Below, piece by piece: positions 11,876-23,953 of a stretch of DNA of 64,000 nucleotides. The position numbers and the translations under genes were made by a program. The stretch's first letter is position 1. Every line of letters starts with the position of its first letter. This DNA is from Coleophoma eucalyptorum (Eukaryota > Ascomycota > Leotiomycetes > Helotiales > Dermateaceae). Under the pieces are notes generated by a model, which did no database searches, was not told the DNA's origin, and saw nothing but the letters and a program-made list of their open reading frames with translations. The stretch lies in contig JALRME010000012.1 in assembly GCA_026120035.1 (NCBI GenBank), positions 558,001-622,000 on the forward strand. The letters are read 5' to 3'.

Positions 11876-12866
11876 CTTTTCGGATGTATGGGATAACGAT
11901 GGCAGACTCTGTCGTTCATAGGATTCGAGGGATACTGAGAGCAGGAACTAGCTTTCTAGGTTCATTTGGGCATGAGGTTGTAGCATTCGAGGTATTTAGG
12001 TGTAGGTGGTTATGTGTTGGCGCCGAAGTCTATGTCAATGCTGACCGTTTCAGGCCAAGAGGCTTATGGGGTTCTAATATCAAGTGGCGAGATCAACTCT
12101 CGCAAAGAAGAGAACGGTGCACAAGATGATATGCGACGCAAGACATAGAAGCTTGAGTGAAGTTTGAGAAGCTGTAGAGGGTTAGAGAGGGATTGGGCGT
12201 GATATCTGCTCCCCTCTAAGCTTAACAGAGCACCAGCCCTTCCGTCATCAGCTGCGTCGGCTCGTCCTTACCTAACTCCGGTCCCACGCTTCTGGGGTTG
12301 CAGTCACCTGACCTAAGTCGAGATGGAACAGGTGCGGGAATAAACAGCTTCTCAGTCACAAAAGCTCCATCCGGTCTGAGGAGAAATGTGTTTCGTTTGT
12401 CCTGTTATGTGCGGGAAAATACTTACTAGATTCATCTTCATAGCAGGTGGATGTGTCACACCTTCTACCTTGCTTGTACTTGCGAACCCGTTCGGAGCAC
12501 GCTAGACTGATTACTCCAAGACCGCACCTGAGCCCCATCTCGAACGAAGCTCACCTGGTCCTGGCCTACCACGACGCTTCTCCCTCAAGATCCCTATACA
12601 ACTCACCTCACCTTTCTTTTCTTGCGCTCATGTTCTGCCTCAAGCCGACAATGTGATTTGCCAGGCGCCGTCCGTTGTCACCTTGTTATTGCCTCTTCTA
12701 TTGTTCCATCCGCCATCTCATCTCATCTCAGCCGCGCCTGCTCATTCGGCCTTACACGCTGCTTCCTATTTCTAAAGCTATACAACTACTCCAATCTACC
12801 TTCATTTTACATATTCCAAGAACATCTACAACCCACTTAATACGACCACATTCCGAATACCCCAGA
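11876..12866. promoter_or_regulatory. Divergent promoter region TVP38 / CCCH-Smr gene
   Basis: About 1 kb between two genes transcribed away from each other. It must carry both promoters and 5' leaders. The part from about 12650 to 12866 is pyrimidine-rich, as is common in fungal leaders. Open frames inside have no protein-like features. No specific operator is claimed. Confidence 0.5.
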
Positions 12867-15168
12867 ATGGTGTCCGATCACGTCTACGAGCTCTGCCTGC
12901 CAGTGCTTCAAGATGCGACTCTTGAGGACGAAGACAGGACCGACAGGTTGGAGGAGCTGCTGCGAAAGGAAACTACATTGGTTGGAAGCTCTCTTGAGAA
13001 TACCATCTTAGATGTTATGTGGAGGTATCGAGATGGGTCCTCGGGCGCGACATCACCGCCGCCCATGCGACATAATATCATCCGCCGGGCATCGCCAGCA
13101 CCATGGCCAATTCCTCGAGGAGGCAATGGTACACCAGTCTCCTCTTCGCCGCGACTCGGCGTGAGTCCCCTTGCACCACCAGGCTTTGTGCCACCATCTT
13201 TCAACCGAGGACTATCCTCGACAGCTTCTCCATTCACCTCGCCTCGCCCTTCTCCTCGCCTCGCCTTCTCTAGCCCTGCTATTCCCCACAGCCCAAGCCT
13301 CAACGCATACGAATTTCCGACAGATACAAGCCCATCGCAAGAGATATATGGGGATTATGGCAGCGAAAATGTTGACTGGCTGGTCAATGATGATGGTGCA
13401 AGCAATAGCTCGTCTTCGGCCGGAACACAGAGCGGTCTTAACGCCGCGGCGGCAGAGTACATCCAACCCCAGCAAACAGATATGAGCCCTTACGATATGC
13501 TGCGCTCGATTCTTGGGCCGTCGAAATCAGATGAGGAAATCGAGGCCGCTCTTGCGATGCATGGATACGATCTCAGCGCTACTATCATGGCATTCATGGA
13601 GGGCCAGGCTGCCGATACCTCAATGCAAGCACAAGCCGCTGATGCCAAGAATGCCATTCTTATTGGGAAATCCATGGCTGCCGATATTCCACGCTCATCT
13701 ACGCCTAGTGGTCAACAAAGAAATGGAGTTGTCTGTAGATTCTGGTTATCAACAGGACAATGTCTTCGCGCAGACTGCAGATTCAGTCATGATCTTAGTA
13801 ACCACATTTGCAAGTATGTATATCATCAGCCCGTTGTGACCTGTGTCGCTAATTTCTACAGATATTGGGTGATGGGAAACTGCCTAGCTGGTGACACCTG
13901 CATATTTTCCCATGATCCCTCTCATTTCATGAACAGGCTTGCATTGGATGAAAGTAGCACCCCCCCACTTCAGAACGCGCAGCCCAGCTTCCAATTCCAG
14001 GATTATAATGCATTTCCTTCCCTTGGGATGCAAGACTTCTCGAACTATTCGACTGCTAATGCTTTCAGCAACTACCAACAAGCTGGTCTCACTCCTCCAC
14101 CTGGCTTTAAATCAATCCAGGATTATGGAAGCGATGGATCAAGCCAGAGATCTCGGCCTAGTAGCCGCGCACAGGTTCGAGATGCAACACCTGCCGCTCC
14201 TTCATTGGACGATACAGAGGCGTTCCCATCTCTGGGTGCTGTCACTGCAAAAGGAGCAAAAAAGCATCATGGTAAGCGTGGCGGCCATAGTCATAACCAT
14301 AAGGAAATCCCAGTTCCCAGCTCCCTCGCAGAGGTTGTCAAAATGTCACCATCCCCAGGGCCAGGTATGCGCCAGGATGCCAAAAAGATAGGACGCAATA
14401 GCAGCTCTACCAATGTCCGCAATGGTGAGAACAGCGCTACAGCTCAGGCGATCCCTAGCCCCCAACATGTTCCCTGGTTGGCAACGGGTGACAAGGCCAA
14501 TAAAGCATACCTCAAAGCCCGGCAAGATGCTATCAAGCACGGCGGTTTGAGGAACAAATTCCTACAAAGGTAAATTGCGATGATGTTATAGTTTGAGTGT
14601 GTGCTAATCCACCAACAGTGCTGCACAAGCTTGGAACAGAAATGACGCTCGTGCAGCCAAGGCTTTGAGCCTTCGTGGCCAGAGTGAGAATGACCTAATG
14701 CGCAAAGCTCATCGTGAAGCAGCTCGTGAACTTTATGAAGAAAGAAACAAGAACAGTTCTTCAAGCTCAGAACTCTATGTTGATCTTCATGGACTGCACC
14801 CCGAAGAAGCAGTTGAATATTTAGAGAAAGTCCTATTGGAGAATTCAAAGGAGACTAAACCAGTTTATGCCATCACGGGCACTGGACACCACAGCAAAAA
14901 TGGCAAAGATAAGGTTGGCAAAGCCATTCGAAACTTTCTGAATGAGTGGAGATATGCATTTCGAGAGTTCTCAGTCCCTGGAGACAAGAACAACGTCGGG
15001 GGAATACTAGGTATTGATGCTAGATCATGGGATAAGAGTCTTGCTAGGGAAGGTGTCACTTTGACTCAGGTCGAGAAGGAGGAGTCCGAGGGACATGAAA
15101 TCGGAGACGGCAAGATTCGCCTATTGGTGAGAAATGCTCCTCAAGGACCAAGTGGGAAAGGGCGATGA
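12867..15168 (+). CDS. CUE, CCCH zinc-finger and Smr domain RNA-associated protein
   Basis: Three exons (12867-13813, 13862-14569, 14619-15168) with introns of 48 and 49 bp give 734 aa. The first intron is in frame and would be read through as 16 extra residues splitting the second zinc finger; removing it restores ICKYWVMGNC. Order of parts: helical N-terminus; Pro/Ser-rich stretch; CUE-like helix bundle at about 205-245; CCCH finger 1 (CRFWLSTGQC..C..H) near 290; CCCH finger 2 (CKYWVMGNC..C..H) near 315; long disordered region; DUF1771-like helix at about 555-600; Smr domain at about 603-690 with LHGLH and TGTGHHS. Smr domains often have nuclease activity and act in RNA surveillance; the CUE part suggests ubiquitin binding. 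The combined architecture is typical of fungal proteins annotated this way; the exact substrate is unknown. Confidence 0.9.
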
Positions 15169-16763
15169 CCTACTATAAAGACCAAAGAATAAATGAACGT
15201 TTTAAACTCAGAAAGTATCTCCAAGTACAACTGCGCACTGCTTTGGCTATGGAGGTTTGAATTTCAAGAGTAGAATTCAATCGTTGTTAACGTCGTTGTT
15301 AACGTGGCTTTATAATGGCGTAGAGCATAGCAACTTGCTCTACCGCGGATGTTATCCGGTGCTCAGCGCTACCTTGATTTCTCAACAGTCTCCAGAATAA
15401 CACTTATAATATCTTCTAGCTGCTTCAGAATTGATATATGAGCATAATCAAGAACCACACTCGGGGCCCGGGATGAAGACGATTTGGTAGCACGGAGTAA
15501 CTGGAAGGCGAGGCGGACATTGGGTATACAGCAGCTGGGACCCGGTTATACGGAAAGTATTTAAACAGGCTAACACTGGGGGTAAGTAATTCTTGTCTCA
15601 ACAACCTCGGCATTGCTTCTTGTAAGGTAGTGCAACTTGTCCAAACCAATAAGCCGCCGTTTTCATTGTAAAAATTATTTTAAGATTCGTCCTCTATCAT
15701 CAGGTGACGTTTTCAAGCTCGAAATTGTGATAGGCATGTAGGGGCCATTATCTAGGAAGCTCTTCCTCTTAAGAGATCTATGATCGTGATTGATCTATTT
15801 CATTTCCTAACAGGTATTATTTTGCCCTCATTCCTCCTTTAAAATCCATCTTTGACATTAACTCTTCTAACTGAATTCTTGTGTCACTGTAGGGACTTGT
15901 TAAACGAGCTCGCTTACCTGATTCAAGGGGTGCGAGGAAGTACGAGGAAAGCTAACACTAGATACTCACCTCATGGTTATTCACTCAATTTTACTTATCC
16001 AAATTCATGTTCATCTTCAGCTTTATTTATAAGTATTTAGTTGATGTCTTCTCACTACTCACATATGCTAAACCACAACACGTCTATCGAAGGGCGCCGA
16101 ATCCGAACAACCTTAAAGATGATTTTCCATTGTGCCGTGTTCGATGAGACGACTGCAACTGTCCTGCTGATGCCTTATATCACTGTGAGTGAACTTATGA
16201 GGTCAGAACTCTACGTATGTCTTATTTATGACATGATAGAGCATGATCGGAGAATCTACGGAGGCAGGAGGTCGCTCGAAAGTTTTTACGATAGGTGGTT
16301 GGTATGCAAGGGGTAAATCAAGACCTCGTTATCAGGGCTGACCCGCTGCCCTTGCTCTGAAGGCCTTCTCTCGAGTCCCACATGAACAACTGAAGCCAAC
16401 GTGGCGATTTAAGAACACCGTTAGACCTTAAAATGGCCACGCTGATTGAGAGCGGCTGTTTCTCATCTATTGAAGCCCTCAAGTAGCTGCGAGACTGACA
16501 ACATCTAAGGTCGCCGCCTACCATCTCGAACCTGTCTTGCCTTTGCCACATGAGGCTATGCACAGCTTCGAGTTCGGGTTCTTTGTCCTCGAAATCCGGA
16601 AGCCGGGTATTCAACACCCTGTTCCAGTTTTAATGCCCAAAGTAGAAGAGTGAAAGAACGTTGCGATCTTCTTTGTGCCGAGGATTGGATAATTATGAAT
16701 GATTAACACAGTGTTTTCAAAGATTCCACGTATGCTCGCAACTAATATACACTTGGAATCATC
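15169..16763. other. Intergenic interval, 1.6 kb
   Basis: No supported gene. A 12-bp direct repeat containing GTTGTTAACGTC lies near 15282-15304. The frame at 16041-16316 (about 90 codons) has no recognisable domain. The end near 16700 should contain the promoter of the next gene. Confidence 0.45.
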
Positions 16764-18281
16764 ATGCCAAACTCAGCTCCGCCAAAGTCATGGCTCCATC
16801 ATGCGAACCATTCTGCGGGCTCTCTCATAAGCTCTGGTATGGAGGTTGCGATTCCACCAGCTCATCTAACTCGGCATGTACCTGCCGAGCGCTTGGAGAA
16901 AGCTCTGCCGCCACTTCCCCATAGTCCCGTGGACTCATGCCGGAGTACGAGGAGCAGAGATGTTTCACCGGCTCCACGGTCAAATCGAGGAGTCTCTCAA
17001 GGAAAGCGGCCAATGGTACTTTTACTCAACTCAAGAGAGACAGGTTCACAGCCCGATATTCCCAAAACCAAATCAAGTCTTCCTCCGCCACCACCAACAC
17101 CTATGTCGAAATCATCAAGGAAGGTCCTCACTGACTTCAATCCCAAATACGAGAGGACTTTCCGAGATGAGATGCATCTATATGATATAGAGAAAATGGT
17201 TTCTGATTCCGATTCTGCCAGCGTCTATAGCAATGACGGGGATATTCCAAACGCTATCGACGCCATGGAACCAAAACCTCCATCTTCTGCCCATTATGAG
17301 AAGCAATCTTTCTTCTTGCAATCCAAAATCTATAGCTCTAGCGATTCGAATATTAAACGAGCAGAGCACACAGGCGGATCTCAAGTGCGTTCATTATTAC
17401 CCATTCAGACAAAAGAGGCAGGCCGCCACCCAGTGACCAGATCGAAACAGGAAGAGCCGTCTTACCATGTTCTTCTAACACAAGAGCGCGCGCGACTCGG
17501 CTTTTCTGACGATGATATCGTGAGTCTACACAAAGGAAAAGACATTAGCATTCCCGAATTTGAGACTATGGCACATGTGGATCTAATCCCAAATCCTCTG
17601 GTAATTCGAACCAAGAGACAAGAAGTCGATAGATCCGCGAGCCACTGGAGTGATTTCTCTTCAGGGGGAGAAGATGATTCTGATGCTGATAAGAGCCATC
17701 GGAGTTCCTTTTTTATCAATGCACGAGAATCTTTTACCCTGGGAATGAAGGAACTCTCGACGTCCTCGAAATCAAAGCGAGGCGAGCCAAAAGGCCATCG
17801 ACAAAGGCTCTCGTTCGGTAAAATGCCTCCACCGCTTGTGCCACACAGTAAGAGCAAACGTAAACACGACTTCGCGTCAGGAAATCATCCGCTCAAAAGT
17901 CCACTTCCTTTCAAGACAAACCGAACACCGGGCGGTGGTGAGATCCGAAAAAGATTCTCTGGGGCTATGAGACGAATTTCAGGAAGTGGTGCCATGATGA
18001 ATGAAACGATTGTTATCTCCGATGCTGCTAGATCAGTGGATGGGCCTGATACTCCTACACTAGAGACTGGGCGGACGTCGTTTATGATGAAGAGTCTGGA
18101 GGAGGCGGCTGATGTCCTGGAGAAGGGAGGTGAGGGTCTGAAAGGTGCGGTGAAGAAGGGAGTTAGTAGTGTGAAGGTTAAAAGTATGACAGAGAGGAGG
18201 AGAGATAAGCTGAGGAAGAGCATCACTATCGTTGGGTCGTCGGATCAAACTCCCGATGGAAGGGTCGCCGAGTGGATGTAG
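16764..18281 (+). CDS. Hypothetical disordered Ser/basic-rich protein
   Basis: A single exon of 505 aa starting at the ATG at 16764. It is rich in Ser, Pro, Lys and Arg and largely lacks ordered-looking hydrophobic patterning. Features that look conserved rather than random are the helical FRDEMHLYDIEKMVSD segment near residue 133, and the C-terminal part from about 445, where EEAADVLEKGGEGLKGAVKK is followed by a basic ERRRDKLRKSI block ending in DQTPDGRVAEWM. No enzyme motif, membrane segment or signal peptide is seen. Many SP/TP sites suggest phosphorylation. I do not know its function; it may be a cytoskeleton or cell-cortex linked protein, but this is not supported by a domain. Confidence 0.75.
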   Translation: MPNSAPPKSWLHHANHSAGSLISSGMEVAIPPAHLTRHVPAERLEKALPPLPHSPVDSCRSTRSRDVSPAPRSNRGVSQGKRPMVLLLNSRETGSQPDIPKTKSSLPPPPPTPMSKSSRKVLTDFNPKYERTFRDEMHLYDIEKMVSDSDSASVYSNDGDIPNAIDAMEPKPPSSAHYEKQSFFLQSKIYSSSDSNIKRAEHTGGSQVRSLLPIQTKEAGRHPVTRSKQEEPSYHVLLTQERARLGFSDDDIVSLHKGKDISIPEFETMAHVDLIPNPLVIRTKRQEVDRSASHWSDFSSGGEDDSDADKSHRSSFFINARESFTLGMKELSTSSKSKRGEPKGHRQRLSFGKMPPPLVPHSKSKRKHDFASGNHPLKSPLPFKTNRTPGGGEIRKRFSGAMRRISGSGAMMNETIVISDAARSVDGPDTPTLETGRTSFMMKSLEEAADVLEKGGEGLKGAVKKGVSSVKVKSMTERRRDKLRKSITIVGSSDQTPDGRVAEWM

Positions 18282-18978
18282 ATGGACGGTTGGGATATAG
18301 ATTGAGGCGTTATGCAAGTTCTTTGTTCTTGGGTCTCGCGACTAGGCAACAGATTGCATTGGACATACATTGGATTGCAGCTACTTTTCTTATCTAAATC
18401 CGATCTTCGTTTTACTGCTGTTCTGGTGTGGTGACCTGATGTTTGTTTTGTTCCTGCAGCTGCATTGATGTACCCCTCGCTGATGAAGCCAGCCAAGAGC
18501 TACAAACCTGACGACCCACCTGAGCTTGCTCGGCTATTGCATAGCGATGTCATAGCAGATGGGAGATCTGCTTGAGAAGTCCTGTCGCTGTAACAGACTG
18601 CCTCTTTCTTGAGCTCAAGTTTGCGACTTTCACAATTGGCAATAACTTGGCCTCCTACGGCTTATCTGCCAGTCGCAAAAGATGGGGGTTGGCGTCGAGT
18701 TATATGACCGTACCTTTGTAACGTTGTACTCAGGTCCCCGCTCTCCCATCCCCGCCGTGCCGCCGCGGTATGATGTGGTGGCCCGGACGTGGAGCTTATC
18801 CGATTGAGCTATCCCTGTCATGAGACGTGACGGTGCTGCACCTCCACTACTCTCCTCTTAGCTCGACAGCTGATCTGGAACTTAACCTTACCTTACAACG
18901 TTTCCAAAGCAACCTCACTCTGTCCACTGTCTCCATCCTCATCACTTTGTCTACTGCATCTAATCATCATTCCACATC
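18282..18978. promoter_or_regulatory. Intergenic region with the AMS1 promoter
   Basis: About 700 bp between tandem plus-strand genes. It contains the 3' end of the disordered-protein gene and the promoter and leader of the mannosidase gene, which is pyrimidine-rich just before the ATG (18880-18978). No specific site is claimed. Confidence 0.45.
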
Positions 18979-21900
18979 ATGGGAGGAGAGACTGTAGAGA
19001 CCGCGAAGCCTGCGAGCACCTATCCCCAGCTGTCTGCTAAGCCTGTCGGACAATGGATCCCAAACATCTACAAAGAACGAATTGGTGCGTTCTACGGTGG
19101 AGGCCAATATGAGACCAAGAACTTGAGAGCGTATGCAGCCCTTCTAAGCCATATATATCGCAATGTGCTAATGTTTTCTCTCTAACTTAGTATGTATTAT
19201 GAAGGCATCGCCTCTGGTTCCCCTCACATCAAGCTCTCCGTCTGGGATGCTCCGGATCTATCCCGGCCGACCTTCAAAGAGGCAGTCAGCCACGACTTCC
19301 GCGAGACAAGGGTCGGAGAGTCATTTGGTCCATCGTGGTCAACACATTGGTTCAAGGTGCAGATAACAGTTCCACCCGAATTGTGCAAGAAAGAGCTTCT
19401 AGAGTTGCACTGGGATGCGAGCAATGAAGGTCTGGTCTGGACAGAGGATGGAAATCCACTTCAGGGCCTGACTGGAAATGGCGAGCGAGTTGAGTGGGTG
19501 CTGCCCGACACGTTCAGAGACGGGAAAGAACATGTTATTTATATTGAGATGGCCTGTAACGGCATGTTTGGAAATGCACCAGGCGGCGACTCTATCCAAC
19601 CACCAAATCCAAACAAGTACTATCAATTAGTCCAGGCTGACATTATGGCGGTCAATGTTGAAGCTCGAGCGTTGCACATTGATATCTGGATTATTGGCGA
19701 TGCTGCGAAAGAATTCCCTGCTGAGTCCTGGGAACAACACAAAGCATTAACTGTGGCTAATCGAATCATCGATGCTTTCGAAGTTGGTAACCAGGATTCG
19801 ATCATCAAAGGCCGTAAAATTGCTGCGGAGTATATTGGAGAGTATGTAAGCTCATCAAAGGTGTACGAGAGCGGAACCAACGCCATTGTATACGGTATTG
19901 GTCAGTGCCATATCGACACCTGTTGGCTATGGCCTTGGGCAGAGACGAAGAGAAAGGTTGCTAGATCATGGTCAAATCAGTGCGACCTGATGGACCGCTA
20001 CCCAGAGCATCGTTTCGCAGTATCGCAGGCCCAACAATACAAGTGGCTCAAACAGTACTATCCATACGTCTTTGATCGAGTCAAGGAGAAAGTTAAGAAA
20101 GGAACGTTCCAGCCTGTTGGTGGAAGTTGGGTTGAGCACGACACCAACCTACCAAGTGGTGAATCCTTGGTGCGCCAGTTCCTATACGGCCAACGATTCT
20201 TCGAAAGCAATTTCGGCGAGCGATGCAGGACTTTCTGGCTGCCAGACACTTTTGGATATTCCAGTCAACTTCCTCAGCTCTGTCGCTTAGCGGGCATGAC
20301 CAGATTTTTTACCCAGAAGCTCAGCTGGAACAACATCAACAAATTTCCTCACACGACATTTAACTGGATTTCACTTGATGGAAGTCAAGTTATCTGCCAT
20401 ATGGCACCATCCGAGACTTACACTGCAAATGCCGATTTTGGCGATGTGAAGAGATCTGTCACTCAGCACAAGTCCATGGATCAAGACGAGACCTCACTAC
20501 TCGTCTTTGGAAAGGGTGACGGTGGTGGAGGACCCACCTGGGAGATGTTGGAGAAGCTCCGACGATGCCGTGGTTTGAGTGATACTGTTGGATTGTTACC
20601 AAGAGTTCACATGGGAAACTCTGTCGAAGACTTCTTTGATCGACTGGAGAAGAAGATCGAGGATGGTACTGATCTGGTTACTTGGTATGGCGAACTTTAC
20701 TTCGAATTACATCGTGGTACCTACACAACTCAAGCGAACAACAAACGCAATAACAGGAAGGCAGAAATTATGCTCCGTGATATTGAGTTATTGGCCACTA
20801 TTGCTAGCATCAAATCTGGATTTAAGTATCCGAAAGAGGATCTGGATGACATGTGGGAGGGTGTCCTCTTATGTCAGTTCCACGATTGTTTGCCAGGTAG
20901 CTCAATTGAAATGTGCTACGACGACAGCGATGAGGTTAGTTTATTCATCCTTGGTGATAAATTACGAAGCTAACAAGCTTTAGCTCTACGCCAAGATCTT
21001 TGAGACTGGAGAGAGGATCATGAAAGACCTATACAAAACATTCAATATCAAGGCCGTCGAAAACATGAATGTCAGAGACAATATTGTAGCACTCAACACA
21101 CTGCCATGGCACAGGAGAGAAATTGTCCCTATTGGTGACAAGCATGCCGGAATCGCTTGCGGTGAAGGACATGTTGTTTCCGTAAAGCCTTTCAAGATCG
21201 CCGAGGTTCCAGAAGTAACTGTCGAGGAGGTTCAAAAAGGTGTCTTTGTTCTGCAAAATGACCAACTGCGCGTTCAAGTTGATGGTGGCGTTATCACCTC
21301 CCTATATGATCGCGTAGAAGAAAGAGAGGTCATCGCAAAGGGAGGCAAGGGAAATCAACTAGTTATTTTTGACGACAAGCCTCTTTACTGGCAGGCCTGG
21401 GATGTCGAAGTCTATCATCTGGACTCTCGAAAGGAATTGCCCTCTGGCCAGACCACTATTGTACAGAATGATGCTCATAAAGTCAGCGTAATGACCGAGA
21501 CCAAGATCAGCGAGGATAGTTGGATTAAGACATACATCACCTTGTCAGCAGCCCTCAAGGGCCAGCAGTCATACGTTGAGATGCAGGCCGAGGTTGAGTG
21601 GAGAGAAAGTATGAAGTTTTTGAAGGTTGAGTTCCCTGTGGATGTTCGCAACACTGAAGCCTCATACGAGACGCAATTCGGTATAGTGAAGAGACCAACT
21701 CACTACAACACTACGTAAGTCAAGACACTTAAGCTGGTTATTTATGGCTACTAATCATGTTCAGATGGGACATGGCCAAGTTTGAGGTCTGTTGCCACAA
21801 GTTTGCTGATCTTTCTGAGAACGACTATGGTGTTTCCATACTCAATGACAGCAAGTATGGTTTTGCTACCTGTGGCAATCTGATGAGACTCTCCCTTCTC

Positions 21901-22374
21901 CGTGCACCCAAAGCACCAGATGCACACGCAGATATGGGACGTCATCACATCCGTTGGGCAATCCTTCCTCACTCCGGCGACCTCAGTTCCACCACTGTCC
22001 GCACTGCGTACAACTTCAACAATCCACTCAAGCCTGTCCAAGCAGCAGCAAAGATGTCAACCAAGATGTTTGAGAATCCAATCAAACTGACCGGCAACCC
22101 ATCATTGATTCTCGACACCATCAAGCGAGGTGAAGACGATGAGGATGTTAGCCGGGGCGAGATGGCTAAGCGCAGGGGCAAGAGCGTGATCGTTCGTATC
22201 TATGATAGTTTGGGAGGTAAAAGTAAGGGTACGATTGAGACGAGCTTGGATGTGAAGAAGGTGTGGAAGACGAATGTTTTGGAGGATGATGAGGAAGAGT
22301 ACAAGATTGAGGAGGGCAAGATTGATATTGTTCTCAGGCCATTTGAGGTTGCTACTTATCGCTTGCAGTTGTAG
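18979..22374 (+). CDS. ams1: Vacuolar/cytosolic alpha-mannosidase, GH38 class II
   Basis: Hydrolyses alpha-mannosidic bonds of free oligosaccharides; in yeast it reaches the vacuole by the Cvt/selective autophagy route. Four exons (18979-19130, 19191-20934, 20984-21714, 21765-22374; introns of 60, 49 and 50 bp) give 1078 aa, close to the yeast protein length. The GH38 zinc-site block GQCHIDTCWLWPWAETKRK lies near residue 290, and the nucleophile block TFWLPDTFGYSSQLPQL near 400 (Asp of PDTFGYS). QFHDCLPGSSIEMCYDDS near 640 is also typical. There is no signal peptide, in keeping with cytosolic synthesis and autophagic delivery. The C-terminal half carries the beta-sandwich mannosidase domains. 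Exon joins preserve the family sequence at every junction. Confidence 0.96.
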
Positions 22375-23671
22375 GCGCAGGACAAAAGCTTTTTCTCTGG
22401 CTGCAGAGCTTTCGTTTACTAGTAATTACAATTAAATAGCACCATTGAAACAAAAGTTTATGGCGTATATATATGGTGTACATTTCTTTTTTAGTGCAGA
22501 TTCCATATTTCTACGACTATTCACAGATGACGATTTGGTATTGACCGCCGAACTCGCAAAGGAGAAGAATACTAACGCACCGTCTCAGCAAGACTGAGAA
22601 TCAACCACTCGCGTCATTCGTTATCTGCTTTCTCTTTGTTGCCCGAACAATAGTTACCAACTCAATTTGACACTCCTGGAGGTGATATTCTGCGTTGTGT
22701 TGCGGCTCCAAATACAAATAACCAAGGTAAGGACATGGATGATAGACAGTTCCTTGTACCATCGATATCTTTCGCCCTTTCCCCTTTCCCCTTCAAGACC
22801 ATCACATTCCACTCCTTGGCCATATACTTCCCAAATGCGCTTTTTAGATATTCTCCCGCAGCAGCCCGCCATAAAAACAGGAATTGTACGATCTCTTGTA
22901 ACGTCAGAGGCTTGCTTGCTTGAGACATACGGCATGAGCATGTCTCTCCTACTCAACGGGAAGGAAGTTCGGGGAATTGCTCAAACTCAAACATTTCCCG
23001 ACACAATCGCAAACTTAAATTGTGGCATATGGCCTTGAGGAGATCAAGTCACGAATTCTTTTTTTCTTTTTGTGAAGTCAGACCAAGACCAAAATGGATT
23101 CCTATCGTAATATTTCTCGGGAACTATTAACTAGGTGATGCATTATTCAGTTGTCGTAAAGTCATGTAGATTAGCTGCTCTTTCGGAGAGTGCTAGAGCA
23201 TAGAAACGAAAGATCCTGCCCATCCCTTCCCATCCCCATCGTATGTGTGTATGTGTTGTGTGCATCTGATCAATATGCAACCCTCCTACAATGCCCAAGC
23301 TCATGTCATATATGTACTCCTTCCCCAGCCTCAATCCCATCGGGAGTAAAATGCATATACAAAAAAAAATAGAGAATGCCCAGCCCAAGAAAAGACCAGT
23401 CGTAAAGAATAGTCCGTCCCAGATAGCAAAAGAGAACGCCGATTGTCATGCAGTACAGATCGAAGACTTGCTTCAATATATGCCACCCCAGGAAATAAAA
23501 TGAAGGTAAAAAGCCACCCTTCCTAGACTCCATTTCAGATTGACCAACCCCGACCCTTTCCAACCGCAAAACCCTCCAACACCTTAAAAGTCCAAAACGC
23601 CACGACATGTTGTCACAAAAGCAAACAAAATCCACTAAAAGAGAGCCACCCCGCTGGAACCCCCGGCATCC
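22375..23671. other. Intergenic interval with a doubtful small frame
   Basis: This holds the 3' flank of the mannosidase gene (AT-rich near 22420-22500) and, at 22662-22928 on the minus strand, a doubtful small reading frame listed separately. Nothing else is supported. The stretch 23360-23640 should be the 3' UTR or flank of the small minus-strand gene ending at 23672. Confidence 0.45.
22662..22928 (-). CDS. Doubtful small hypothetical protein
   Basis: An 88-aa frame begins with an ATG at 22928. The first 45 residues read like a real helix (LQEIVQFLFLWRAAAGEYL, then KSAFGKYMAKEWNVMVLKGK). The rest looks less natural, so a splice near 22780 to another exon is possible; I could not define it. 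No domain or targeting signal is recognised. It could be an exon of an unannotated gene or chance. Confidence 0.28.
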   Translation of the reverse strand: MSQASKPLTLQEIVQFLFLWRAAAGEYLKSAFGKYMAKEWNVMVLKGKGERAKDIDGTRNCLSSMSLPWLFVFGAATQRRISPPGVSN

Positions 23672-23953
23672 TTAAGTATCGCGCCTCCGAGTTTTGTTCA
23701 GGACGACACGTGGGTAGACGACGACGGCATTCCGAAGGTGCCAAGCAGCCTTGACGAGCCGGTTGTCGTTGACCTCGAGGGCATGTTTCTTGGGATTGGT
23801 ATTGTCGTAGAGCGTGATGGTGGATGGAGCTCGGTAATATACCGGACGGACGGGTTGTGATTGCAGGTATTGAGTTTGCGAGGTGGTGGAGGTGGTGTCG
23901 TCGGAAGAAGTGGAGGATACGGATGGGGAGTGGTTAAGTTGCATGGGCGACAT
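23672..23953 (-). CDS. Small hypothetical protein, Ser/Thr-rich N-terminus
   Basis: A 93-aa single-exon frame with an ATG at 23953. The N-terminal 30 residues are Ser/Thr-rich (SPSVSSTSSDDTTSTTSQT). The C-terminal part, from YYRAPSTITLYDN onward, is ordered-looking and basic (WHLRNAVVVYPRVVLNKTRR). There is no signal peptide or membrane segment. The strong change between a disordered head and a structured tail suggests a real protein. No family is recognised. Confidence 0.5.
   Translation of the reverse strand: MSPMQLNHSPSVSSTSSDDTTSTTSQTQYLQSQPVRPVYYRAPSTITLYDNTNPKKHALEVNDNRLVKAAWHLRNAVVVYPRVVLNKTRRRDT

Noticed and set aside
16041..16316. 91-codon plus-strand frame
   Set aside because: No domain, no neighbouring exon, AT-rich intergenic setting.
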